Of a stretch of DNA of 64,000 nt, positions 8,966 to 16,149 are shown in pieces. Under the pieces are notes generated by a model that saw only the letters and a program-made list of their open reading frames with translations, did no database searches and was not told the origin of the DNA. The DNA comes from Paenarthrobacter nicotinovorans (lineage in GTDB: Bacteria; Actinomycetota; Actinomycetes; Actinomycetales; Micrococcaceae), in assembly GCF_007670255.1 (NCBI RefSeq), contig NZ_SZVS01000010.1, forward strand, positions 1-64,000, given 5' to 3'. The position numbers were made by a program, and so were the translations under genes. The first letter of the stretch is position 1, and each line of letters opens with the position of its first letter.

Positions 8966-9384
8966 TACGGGTGTCCTCCTGAGAAAGGGCTAAGTGATAG
9001 TTCACGGTACCAATTACCACGCTCGTAAGGCAGGGAAAGTTCCCCCGTTCACCCAGACGAAACTCAACCGTGACCCTGGGAGGAATCCGCGGGGCGTCAC
9101 GCTTCCCAGCGGGAAACTTTAGGCACGTCGGCGTACGGCAAATATTTTCTTAAGGACTCCTACATTATTAGTTGCCTATAGCTTCACAGTTGTTATCTGA
9201 TCGCTACCTTTGCACCCCCGAACTGGGCATTCATTCGTCTCCACGAGCGGTAACATAGGCCACACATGGGTGACTTAGATCACAAATGAGGCAGCCAGGC
9301 AAGTACTGTTCTTAAGCCCCATGACCCGTTCGCACCGGTTGCAATGGCGCAGCCGGGACCACCCCCACTGTGGAGGTTTCCATT
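8966..9384. other. 419-bp divergent regulatory region (Bax-inhibitor-1 / liv operon)
   Basis: No gene is visible. The left part carries the BI-1 promoter, with a TATCAC-like -10 box reading leftward near 8997 and a short GTGA-TAGT-TCAC inverted repeat at 8994-9005. The middle, about 9140-9220, is AT-rich compared with its surroundings. The right part holds the GlxR/Crp-like site at 9269 and a TACTGT box at 9304-9309 that could be the liv -10. Confidence 0.6.
9269..9284. promoter_or_regulatory. GlxR/Crp-type operator upstream of livH
   Basis: GGTGACTTAGATCACA matches the actinobacterial GlxR/Crp consensus TGTGA-N6-TCACA except at the first base. If TACTGT (9304-9309) is the -10 box, the site centre lies about 40 bases before the transcription start, the position of a class II activator. 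A matching site precedes the binding-protein gene at 15250. Confidence 0.7.
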
Positions 9385-10719
9385 TTGAGAAGCACACTGC
9401 GCGACCCGTCCATCAGACGGTCCAAGGGACTGCGGAGAGCAATGGGGGCGCTGTTTGCATCCCTCCTTGCTGTTCTGCTGATCGCCGCCCCCGCGGCGGA
9501 GGCAACCACCCCCTCGCCTTCGCCATCCGCCACCAATTTCCAGAACAGCATCAGCGGCTTCCTCCGTGACGATGCACGCGCCCCGATATCCGGCGTCAAG
9601 ATCAAAGCTTCCGGCAACGGATTCGAAGGTGAAGCCACCTCCGGATCCAACGGCGCGTGGAGCATCGGTGTCCCTGTTCAGGGCACCTACAAGGTGGAGC
9701 TTGATACCTCAACGCTGCCTGATGGCATCAGGCTCGCCGACGGCCAGGAGAATCCACGCAACGTGACGTTCAGCCAGACGTCCAACCTGTCGGTCATCTT
9801 CGCCTTCGGTAAAGGCATCGTGGTCCAGCAACAGGACTTCGGGCAGAATCTCCTGAACCGCCTGGTCGCGGGTTTGAGCTTCGGCCTCCTCCTCGCCCTG
9901 GCCGCCGTGGGACTCTCCCTCATCTTCGGAACCACGGGCCTGACCAACTTCGCCCACGGTGAGATGGTCACCCTCGGTGCCGTACTCGTTTTCATGTTCA
10001 ACGGTTTCGGTTTCCCCTTCTGGCTCGCAATCCTGCTGGCCCTGGTCGGTGGCGGACTCTTCGGGTACGTCCAGGACGCAGGTCTCTGGCGGCCCCTGAG
10101 GCGGCGCGGTTCCGGCCTGGTCCCCATGATGATCGTCAGCATCGGTCTTGCGCTGGCCATCCGGTACGTCATCCAGTTCTTCTTCGGCGGCGCCACACAA
10201 CAGCTGCCAGGGGCCCAGAGCGCAGAGATCCAGATCGGCCCTGTCTCCATCTCCCCCAACAACCTGTGGTCGCTGATCATCAGCGCCGTCGTGATCGCGT
10301 TGATCGGATTCATCCTGTTGAAGACCCGCCTGGGCAAGGCAACCCGCGCTGTGGCCGACAACCCGGCACTGGCGGCGGCCTCCGGCATCGACGTCGACTC
10401 GGTCATCCGGATCGTGTGGATCGTCGGCGGTGTCCTGGCTTCGCTCGGCGGCATCCTGTGGGCCTACTACCGGCCCGGCGTCACCTTCGACATGGGCTCC
10501 CAAATCCTGTTGCTGATCTTCGCAGGCGTGACGCTCGGTGGCTTGGGCACGGTGTTCGGTGCCCTGATCGGTTCGATCGTCGTAGGCATCTTCGTGGAAC
10601 TGACGACTGTTTTCGGCCTTCCTGCCGACCTCAAGTACGTTGGCGCCCTCTTCATCATGATCGTTGTCCTTTTGTTCCGACCGCAGGGTATCCTCGGCCG
10701 GCGTGAGCGTGTGGGTTAG
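9385..10719 (+). CDS. livH: Branched-chain amino acid type ABC permease (LivH) with extracytoplasmic N-terminal domain
   Basis: Inner-membrane permease of a LivHMGF-type importer. I place the start at the TTG at 9385 because GGAGG lies eight bases upstream; the in-frame GTG at 9370 lies before that site. Residues about 12-40 form a signal peptide (SLLAVLLIAAPAAEA). Residues about 45-135 form a Thr/Ser-rich linker and a beta-sandwich resembling carboxypeptidase-regulatory/CNA-B domains (ISGFLRDDARAPISGVKI, GTYKVELDTSTLPDG). From about 150 the canonical LivH permease follows (GLTNFAHGEMVTLGA, GGLGTVFGALIGS, FRPQGILGRRE). A usual LivH has roughly 290-310 residues, so the 444-residue form carries a real extension. 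livM starts 9 nt after its stop. Confidence 0.92.
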   Translation: MRSTLRDPSIRRSKGLRRAMGALFASLLAVLLIAAPAAEATTPSPSPSATNFQNSISGFLRDDARAPISGVKIKASGNGFEGEATSGSNGAWSIGVPVQGTYKVELDTSTLPDGIRLADGQENPRNVTFSQTSNLSVIFAFGKGIVVQQQDFGQNLLNRLVAGLSFGLLLALAAVGLSLIFGTTGLTNFAHGEMVTLGAVLVFMFNGFGFPFWLAILLALVGGGLFGYVQDAGLWRPLRRRGSGLVPMMIVSIGLALAIRYVIQFFFGGATQQLPGAQSAEIQIGPVSISPNNLWSLIISAVVIALIGFILLKTRLGKATRAVADNPALAAASGIDVDSVIRIVWIVGGVLASLGGILWAYYRPGVTFDMGSQILLLIFAGVTLGGLGTVFGALIGSIVVGIFVELTTVFGLPADLKYVGALFIMIVVLLFRPQGILGRRERVG

Positions 10720-10728
10720 GAGCGGGCC

Positions 10729-11697
10729 ATGGACTTCGGATTCATTCTTTCCAGCGCCCTTGGTGAACTTTTCAGTCCGACGACGGCGGCCTACGCGCTT
10801 GCCGCTTTGGGCCTTGCCGTTCACTTCGGCTACTCGGGCCTGCTGAACTTCGGCCAGGCAGGCTTCATGGCGGTAGGCGCCTACGGCTTTGCCATCTCGA
10901 CGCTGACCTTCAAGGCACCGTTCTTCATCGGCTTGCTGATCGCAGTCCTGTGCTCCGTGATCTTCGCCTTCATCCTGGGTATTCCCACCCTGCGGCTGCG
11001 GGCCGATTACCTCGCCATTGTCACCATCGCCGCGGCAGAGATCGTACGGTACGTCGTGACCACCAACCAGCTGACCAGCGTCACCGGTTCGGCAAACGGC
11101 CTGGCCGCGTTCGAGGGCGACTTCTACGCCATGAACCCCTTCCCCGAGGGCTCCTACATGGGCATGAACAACAGGGACTTCTTTATCCGCGTTGTCGGCT
11201 GGGCCTTGGTGGTCGTGTGCTGCCTGTTGGTCTGGCTTCTGATGCGCAGCCCGTGGGGACGTGTGCTGAAGGGTATCCGGGAAGACGAGAATGCCGTGCG
11301 CTCGCTCGGCAAGAATGTGTACTCCTACAAGATGCAGGCCCTTGTGATCGGCGGCGTCCTCGGTGCTTTGGCCGGCATGATCTTCACCCTCCCCCGCGGC
11401 GCCGTCCAACCGTCCAACTACGGCACGGAACTGACGTTCTTCCTCTGGACCTGCCTCCTGCTCGGCGGCATGGCCACAGTACTGGGGCCGGTCATTGGAG
11501 CAATGATCTTCTGGGTTGTCCTCTCGCTGACCCAAAGCCTGCTCTATGGCCTCATCGAATCGGGAGTCATCACCTGGCTGACTACAGTGCAGGCCGGCCA
11601 GCTGCGCTACATCCTGGTGGGCGTGGCTCTGATGCTCCTGATGATCTTCCGCCCGCAGGGCGTGTTCGGCAATAAGAAGGAGCTTGCTTTCGCATGA
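10729..11697 (+). CDS. livM: Branched-chain amino acid type ABC permease (LivM)
   Basis: Second permease subunit, 322 residues with about nine hydrophobic helices and the LivM hallmark sequences LNFGQAGFMAVGAYG, GRVLKGIREDENAVRSLGKN (coupling loop) and FRPQGVFG. An AGGAG site overlapping the livH stop gives the ATG at 10729. Its stop overlaps livG by four bases. It pairs with LivH to form the membrane channel. The substrate could be leucine-type amino acids, urea or other amides; the sequence does not decide. Confidence 0.94.
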   Translation: MDFGFILSSALGELFSPTTAAYALAALGLAVHFGYSGLLNFGQAGFMAVGAYGFAISTLTFKAPFFIGLLIAVLCSVIFAFILGIPTLRLRADYLAIVTIAAAEIVRYVVTTNQLTSVTGSANGLAAFEGDFYAMNPFPEGSYMGMNNRDFFIRVVGWALVVVCCLLVWLLMRSPWGRVLKGIREDENAVRSLGKNVYSYKMQALVIGGVLGALAGMIFTLPRGAVQPSNYGTELTFFLWTCLLLGGMATVLGPVIGAMIFWVVLSLTQSLLYGLIESGVITWLTTVQAGQLRYILVGVALMLLMIFRPQGVFGNKKELAFA

Positions 11698-12731
11698 GTG
11701 AGACCAACGAACGTAACACCGAAAACATCGACTACATGACGGACTCCCGCCCCATCGCCGTCGGGGAAAACACTCCCGGCTGCAAGAAGCGCGATCCGAT
11801 CGTGGTGGCAGAGGACGTCACGCGTTCCTTTGGCGGCATCAACGCCGTCGACGTGGAATACCTGGAAATCCCCCGCCACAAGATCACGGCGCTGATTGGG
11901 CCCAACGGTGCGGGCAAGACCACGCTCTTCAACCTGCTGACAGGATTCGATACCCCCAACACCGGCAAGTGGCAGTTCGAAGGCAACAGCCTGGCTGGTG
12001 TGTCCTCCTACAAGGTGGCACGCATGGGCATGGTCCGGACCTTCCAGCTGACCAAGGTGATGGGCAAGCTCACCGTCATGGAGAATATGCGGCTCGGCGC
12101 GGCCAACCAGCCCGGCGAGCGCCTCTCCAAGGCCCTGTTCAAAGGCATCTGGGGTGGCCGCGAAAAGGAAATCACCGACCAAGCCAACATCCTGCTCGAA
12201 AAGTTCAAGCTGGATGCCAAGAAGGACGACTACGCGGCGTCCCTCTCGGGCGGCCAGCGGAAGCTCCTGGAAATGGCACGCTCCTTGATGGTGAAGCCCA
12301 AGCTCGTCATGCTCGATGAGCCGATGGCAGGCGTCAACCCCGCCCTGACACAATCACTGCTGGACCACATCAAGAACCTCAAAGCCGAAGGCATGACTGT
12401 CTTGTTCGTTGAGCACGACATGAACATGGTCCGCCACATCGCCGACTGGGTGGTGGTCATGGCAGAGGGCAAGGTTGTTGCCGAAGGACCTCCGGGTGAA
12501 GTCATGAAGAATCCTGCCGTCATCGACGCCTACCTTGGTGCCCACCACGACGTCGACCTCGGCGACGCCGAAGGCATCAAGGAACTCGAGGCAGAACTCG
12601 AGGCGGACGACGAGTCCGTCGTCGGAACCGAAGATGCCGGCATCCTGTCGGACATCCCTGAATCCACGACGACCTCCCCGACCACAGCTGAGCCGACGAC
12701 AACCGACCACAGGAAAGAGGAGGGCAAATGA
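11694..12731 (+). CDS. livG: ABC transporter ATP-binding protein (LivG) with acidic C-terminal tail
   Basis: One of the two ATPases of the importer. It has Walker A GPNGAGKTT, signature LSGGQRKLLEMARSL, Walker B KLVMLDEPMAG and the LivG-type ending AEGPPGEVMKNPAVIDAYLG. After that conserved end, about 60 further residues are acidic then Thr/Pro/Ser-rich (ELEAELEADDESV, ESTTTSPTTAEPTTT), making it 345 residues against about 255 for typical LivG. The tail has no recognisable domain. It overlaps livM and livF by four bases each, so translation is coupled. Confidence 0.94.
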   Translation: MSETNERNTENIDYMTDSRPIAVGENTPGCKKRDPIVVAEDVTRSFGGINAVDVEYLEIPRHKITALIGPNGAGKTTLFNLLTGFDTPNTGKWQFEGNSLAGVSSYKVARMGMVRTFQLTKVMGKLTVMENMRLGAANQPGERLSKALFKGIWGGREKEITDQANILLEKFKLDAKKDDYAASLSGGQRKLLEMARSLMVKPKLVMLDEPMAGVNPALTQSLLDHIKNLKAEGMTVLFVEHDMNMVRHIADWVVVMAEGKVVAEGPPGEVMKNPAVIDAYLGAHHDVDLGDAEGIKELEAELEADDESVVGTEDAGILSDIPESTTTSPTTAEPTTTDHRKEEGK

Positions 12732-13498
12732 GCAGCACCAGTGCCATGCCGGTTCCAGCCGCCGCCCCCACCGACGAGGCCGTAGTCAAGGTCACCAACC
12801 TTGTCGCAGGCTACATCCCGGGCGTCAACATCCTGAACGGTTGCAGCATCGAAGCCCGCAAGGGCGAGCTCATCGGCATCATTGGACCCAACGGCGCCGG
12901 CAAGTCAACGCTGCTGAAAGCCATGTTCGGCCTGGTCAAGGTCCACTCCGGCACGGTTGTGGTGCGCGGGCAGGACCTTACAGGGCTGAAGGCGAACAAG
13001 CTGGTCACCCAGGGTGTGGGCTTCGTCCCGCAAACCAACAACGTGTTCGCCACGTTGACCATTGAAGAGAACCTGCAGATGGGGATGTTCCAGCGGCCCA
13101 AGGTGTTCGCCGAACGCTTTGACTTCGTCGCCAGCCTGTTCCCTGAACTGGCGAAGCGGCGCGCACAGCGGGCCGGTTCGCTCTCCGGTGGTGAGCGCCA
13201 GATGGTCGCCATGGGCAGGGCCCTCATGATGGATCCTGCGGTGCTGCTCCTGGATGAGCCCTCCGCAGGCCTCTCCCCCGTCAAGCAGGACGAGACGTTC
13301 CTCCGGGTCCACGAAATCAACCGTGCCGGCGTCTCGGTGATCATGGTGGAACAAAACGCACGCCGTTGCCTCCAGATCTGCGACCGCGGCTATGTCCTGG
13401 ACCAGGGCAAGGACGCGTACACGGGCACTGGCCGCGAACTGATGAAGGACCCCAAGGTCATCCAGCTCTACCTCGGCACGCTCGCCGACGAGGTCTAG
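12728..13498 (+). CDS. livF: ABC transporter ATP-binding protein (LivF)
   Basis: Second ATPase, 256 residues, with Walker A GPNGAGKST, the LivF-typical VGFVPQTNNVFATLTIEENL region, signature LSGGERQMVAMGRAL and Walker B AVLLLDEPSAG. It closes the livHMGF operon and is followed within 20 bases by a very strong terminator. The cognate binding protein is most likely the convergent gene at 13789-15150. Confidence 0.95.
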   Translation: MSSTSAMPVPAAAPTDEAVVKVTNLVAGYIPGVNILNGCSIEARKGELIGIIGPNGAGKSTLLKAMFGLVKVHSGTVVVRGQDLTGLKANKLVTQGVGFVPQTNNVFATLTIEENLQMGMFQRPKVFAERFDFVASLFPELAKRRAQRAGSLSGGERQMVAMGRALMMDPAVLLLDEPSAGLSPVKQDETFLRVHEINRAGVSVIMVEQNARRCLQICDRGYVLDQGKDAYTGTGRELMKDPKVIQLYLGTLADEV

Positions 13499-13515
13499 CA
13501 ACCGCACCAGCCAAT

Positions 13516-13560
13516 GGGCGGGTCCGGGATCAGGTTCATGATCCCGGACCCGCCCTTTTT
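13516..13560 (+). terminator. Intrinsic terminator of the livHMGF operon
   Basis: A perfect 17-bp stem (13516-13532 with 13539-13555), six-base loop GGTTCA, then five T residues. Confidence 0.95.
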
Positions 13561-13654
13561 GCTTGTCAGGCCCCCCGCACCTGCCGGCCCCATGACAAAC
13601 CGACGACGGCGGCACTCACCCAAGCGCCGCCGTCGAACCTCCCAGCCACTCCAC

Positions 13655-13725
13655 AAGGCAACGCGGGGTCACTTATGGCCCATGTTTGGCCTCTGAAGGG
13701 GCCATAAGTGACCCCGCGTTGCCTT
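13655..13725. repeat. 26-bp perfect inverted repeat with 19-base spacer
   Basis: Arms 13655-13680 and 13700-13725 are exact complements (AAGGCAACGCGGGGTCACTT outward end). It is not followed by a T tract and lies between the separate terminators of livF and the binding-protein gene. It therefore looks like a repetitive extragenic palindrome rather than a terminator. It is unrelated in sequence to the CCCAAC family in this window. Confidence 0.8.
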
Positions 13726-13730
13726 AAACG

Positions 13731-13765
13731 GAACAGGTCCCCTTCCTGCGGAAGGGGACCTGTTC
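13731..13765 (-). terminator. Terminator of the amino-acid binding-protein gene
   Basis: A perfect 16-bp stem GAACAGGTCCCCTTCC and its complement with a three-base loop, followed on the minus strand by CGTTTAAGG. The T run is short. Confidence 0.75.
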
Positions 13766-13788
13766 GGGCTTAGTGGAGAGCGGGCTGA

Positions 13789-15150
13789 TTAGAGCTTGCC
13801 GAACTCTTCACGGACCGGCTTGTAGGTGTTGTCGTCCTGGTATTCGTAGATACCGATGTAGGCCTCGGTGGGGTCACCGGCGTCGGAGAACGTGACCGGA
13901 CCGGACTGGCCGTCGTAGTCGATGTCCTTGCCCTGGCGGAGGAGCGTTACGCAAGCGGCGTAGCTGTTGCACTTCTCGCCACCCTCAGAGACTTCCTTCA
14001 GCTTGGCTGCGATGTCCGTGCCCTTGGTGCTCTTGGCGGCTTCAGCAGCCAGTGAGATCAGGTTCACGGCGTCGTAGGACTCACCTGCGTAGCTGTAGTC
14101 CTTCAGGGCGGGGTCGATGGCCAGGAGCTTCTTCTTGAAGTCGTCCTTGGCGAAGGTACCCGGGATGGTGCCCTGGGCGCCCTTCAGCGTGCCCGCCTGG
14201 AAGTCCTTGCTGTAGTCGGAGGTGTTGCCGTCCACCATGAACAGCTGCGTGGGCTTGATGCCCTTGCCGGTGATCAACGGGACGATGCTCTTGGCCTGGT
14301 CAAAGGTGATCAGCGCGATGGCGTCCGGCTTGGCGGCCAGGACCTTGTCCACCTGGCTGCTGAACTGGGAGTCACCCTCGTTGAACAGTTCCTCGGCCAC
14401 GACCTTGCCACCGGCTGCTTCGAAGGCTTCCTTTACGTTCTTCTGGAGGCCGGTTCCGTAAGCGTCGTTCAATACGATCATGCCAACGGTCTGGGCGCCA
14501 CAGGTAGCCATGTAGTTGCCGAGCACCTTGCCCTGCAGGACATCGGACGGTGCAGTACGCCAGTACAGTCCCTTGTCGTCCCAGGTGGTGAAGTCGGGCG
14601 ACGTGTTCGCAGGCGAGAACTGGATGACGCCGGCACCGGTGATCTGGTTGATGACCGTCTTGGAAACACCCGAGGACGCTGCACCGATGATGGCGCTGAC
14701 GCCTTGTCCGAGCAGTGCCGTGGTGGACTGCGTGGCGATGTCGGTCTTGGTGTCACCGGAGTCGCGGTGGACCACGGACACTGGAGCACCCAGGACACCA
14801 CCGGCGTCGTTGACTTCCTTGATGCCGAGGTTCACGCCGGCGATTTCCGGTGGGCCAAGGAACGCCAGCGACCCCGTTGTCGGCAGGAGCGATCCAATCT
14901 TCAGCGGCGTGGACGTCGTGGTGGTCGAAGGAGGTACAGGTCCAGAGTTGGTGGCGGCCTGGCTGTTGCCGGCACCTGCCCCCGCGCTGGGAGCCGGGCA
15001 GGAAATCCCCGCCGAGGCTGCGGAACTGGAGCCGGAGCCGGTCTGGCTCGGCGTGGAGGACCCACCACAAGCCGTGGCGAGAAGAGCCACCCCAATGCCA
15101 AGCGCTGTCAGCTTGGCGGCCCGGGGCGCCGCTTGGGAAAGATCAAACAT
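13789..15150 (-). CDS. Branched-chain amino acid type ABC substrate-binding lipoprotein
   Basis: A 453-residue exported protein. The N-terminus is a lipoprotein signal with lipobox LLATAC at residues about 23-28, followed by a Ser/Thr/Pro linker to about residue 80. The rest is a Leu/Ile/Val-type periplasmic binding protein of type I fold (PLKIGSLLPTTGSLAFLGPPEIAGVNLGIKE, read in two parts, then VVHRDSGDT). AGGAG stands seven bases before the ATG. It converges on livHMGF and is almost certainly the binding subunit of that importer. Both transcription units have a GlxR/Crp-type site, so co-regulation is inferred. The exact amino acid or amide is unknown. Confidence 0.92.
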   Translation of the reverse strand: MFDLSQAAPRAAKLTALGIGVALLATACGGSSTPSQTGSGSSSAASAGISCPAPSAGAGAGNSQAATNSGPVPPSTTTTSTPLKIGSLLPTTGSLAFLGPPEIAGVNLGIKEVNDAGGVLGAPVSVVHRDSGDTKTDIATQSTTALLGQGVSAIIGAASSGVSKTVINQITGAGVIQFSPANTSPDFTTWDDKGLYWRTAPSDVLQGKVLGNYMATCGAQTVGMIVLNDAYGTGLQKNVKEAFEAAGGKVVAEELFNEGDSQFSSQVDKVLAAKPDAIALITFDQAKSIVPLITGKGIKPTQLFMVDGNTSDYSKDFQAGTLKGAQGTIPGTFAKDDFKKKLLAIDPALKDYSYAGESYDAVNLISLAAEAAKSTKGTDIAAKLKEVSEGGEKCNSYAACVTLLRQGKDIDYDGQSGPVTFSDAGDPTEAYIGIYEYQDDNTYKPVREEFGKL

Positions 15151-15249
15151 TCGTTGTCTCCTCGATCGAAAGGTGCGAACTGCCTTTGATGCGATTACTC
15201 AGGTGTTCCTGATTAGGACTCAAACTAGTGCAATTGATCCGGGAACATA

Positions 15250-15265
15250 AGTGATTCAGGTCACA
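15250..15265. promoter_or_regulatory. GlxR/Crp-type operator upstream of the binding-protein gene
   Basis: AGTGATTCAGGTCACA fits TGTGA-N6-TCACA with one mismatch at the edge. Reading leftward, a TAGTTT -10 box at 15222-15227 puts the site centre about 42 bases before the likely start of transcription, matching the geometry at the livH site. Confidence 0.7.
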
Positions 15266-15333
15266 TCCCTATAACACTCGTTGCCTGTGGGGAATCTACG
15301 AGCCTGCTGGGAAGATTCTCCGAAAAGAAAACG

Positions 15334-15365
15334 AAAAAAGGAAGGGGAGCACACGCTCCCCTTCC
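15334..15365 (-). terminator. Intrinsic terminator of the tRNA gene
   Basis: An 11-bp stem GGAAGGGGAGC with four-base loop, followed on the minus strand by six T residues. It begins six bases beyond the tRNA 3' end. Confidence 0.92.
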
Positions 15366-15370
15366 CGCAG

Positions 15371-15444
15371 TGCCCCAGGTGGGACTCGAACCCACAACAC
15401 GCAGATTTTAAGTCTGATGCCTCTGCCAATTGGGCTACTGGGGC
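15371..15444 (-). tRNA. tRNA with anticodon UAA (Leu by decoding), short variable loop
   Basis: Cloverleaf reading on the minus strand: acceptor GCCCCAG/CTGGGGC (7 bp), D-arm with a 3-bp stem and AATTGGCAGA loop, and anticodon stem CAGA/TCTG with loop CTTAAAA. The anticodon is therefore UAA, decoding UUA leucine. The T-arm is GTGGG-TTCGAGT-CCCAC with discriminator A. The CCA end is not encoded. The variable region is only five bases (GTGTT), unlike the long arm expected of bacterial tRNA-Leu, although the 3-bp D-stem is leucine-like. The top pair of the anticodon stem is a mismatch. Confidence 0.85.
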
Positions 15445-15465
15445 GCCCGGACCATGGTATCCCAG

Positions 15466-16023
15466 CTACAGCCGTTCGAAGGGCGTCGCAAAGCGGAAGG
15501 TGCCGCGGACGCCGTGGTGCCAGCCGGGAAGTGCCAGCACTTGGAAGTGGTCGCCCCACCGGGCTTCAGGCGGCTGGACGCCCACCGAGACGCCGGGAAC
15601 GTAACCGAACCGCGGATAGTAGGCGGGGCTGCCCAACAAGGCGATGCCCGGTTCACCGGCGGCCGCGGCACGGGTGGCGGTTTCCTGCAAAAGGGCCGCA
15701 CCGATCCCCCGCCGCTGCAGTGCGGGAGCCACGCCGACGGGACCCAGGCCAAGGAAGGGCTCATCCCCCACCCAACCGCGGGTAGTGATGACGTGGCCCA
15801 CGATGTCCCCGCCGATCTCCGCCACGATGCTGAGCTCGGGGATATATTCCTCGCTCTCAAACAACTCCCGCAGCAGGCCAACCTCAATGGGGGTGCCTTC
15901 CACCGGTCGACCGGTGACCGGCGAGATGGCAAAGGCCTCGGACGTCAGCTCAAGGATCTTCGCGCGGTCTTGGGGTTGCTCGCTCCGGAGCACGGGATTC
16001 AAGGACTCCAAGGGTGTCTCCAT
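15466..16023 (-). CDS. GNAT family N-acetyltransferase (YhbS-like)
   Basis: A 185-residue single-domain acetyltransferase. The acetyl-CoA loop is VAPALQRRGIGAALLQE around residues 97-113, preceded by the beta-strand ending LGLGPVGV. LLGSPAYYPRFGY is the signature of the YhbS subgroup. The substrate is unknown, since members act on small amines, tRNA or proteins. It lies downstream of ndh after a terminator, so it is probably expressed separately, and just upstream of the tRNA gene on the same strand. Confidence 0.87.
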   Translation of the reverse strand: METPLESLNPVLRSEQPQDRAKILELTSEAFAISPVTGRPVEGTPIEVGLLRELFESEEYIPELSIVAEIGGDIVGHVITTRGWVGDEPFLGLGPVGVAPALQRRGIGAALLQETATRAAAAGEPGIALLGSPAYYPRFGYVPGVSVGVQPPEARWGDHFQVLALPGWHHGVRGTFRFATPFERL

Positions 16024-16094
16024 GTCTGTTTCGCCAGCATGGCAAACAGTCTAGGGGCCACCGGAACCGCCAGCGGCGTCGTCGTCATACGCGG

Positions 16095-16142
16095 TTAAAC
16101 GCCGACGGCGGCCACTCCCCTTCCGGGAGCAGCCGCCGTCGG
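16095..16142 (-). terminator. Terminator downstream of ndh
   Basis: Outer 11-bp stem CCGACGGCGGC and its complement, with an inner CTCCC/GGGAG pairing, followed on the minus strand by GTTTAAC. Confidence 0.75.
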
Positions 16143-16149
16143 ACGTGTA

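Noticed and set aside
8994..9005. GTGA-TAGT-TCAC as a further GlxR/Crp site
   Set aside because: The spacer is four bases, not six, so it does not fit the GlxR/Crp dimer geometry.
9709..11535. 608-codon open frame on the minus strand across livH-livM
   Set aside because: It is antisense to two clear permease genes and its translation is Asp/Glu/Gln/His-rich and repetitive, as expected of a high-GC shadow frame.
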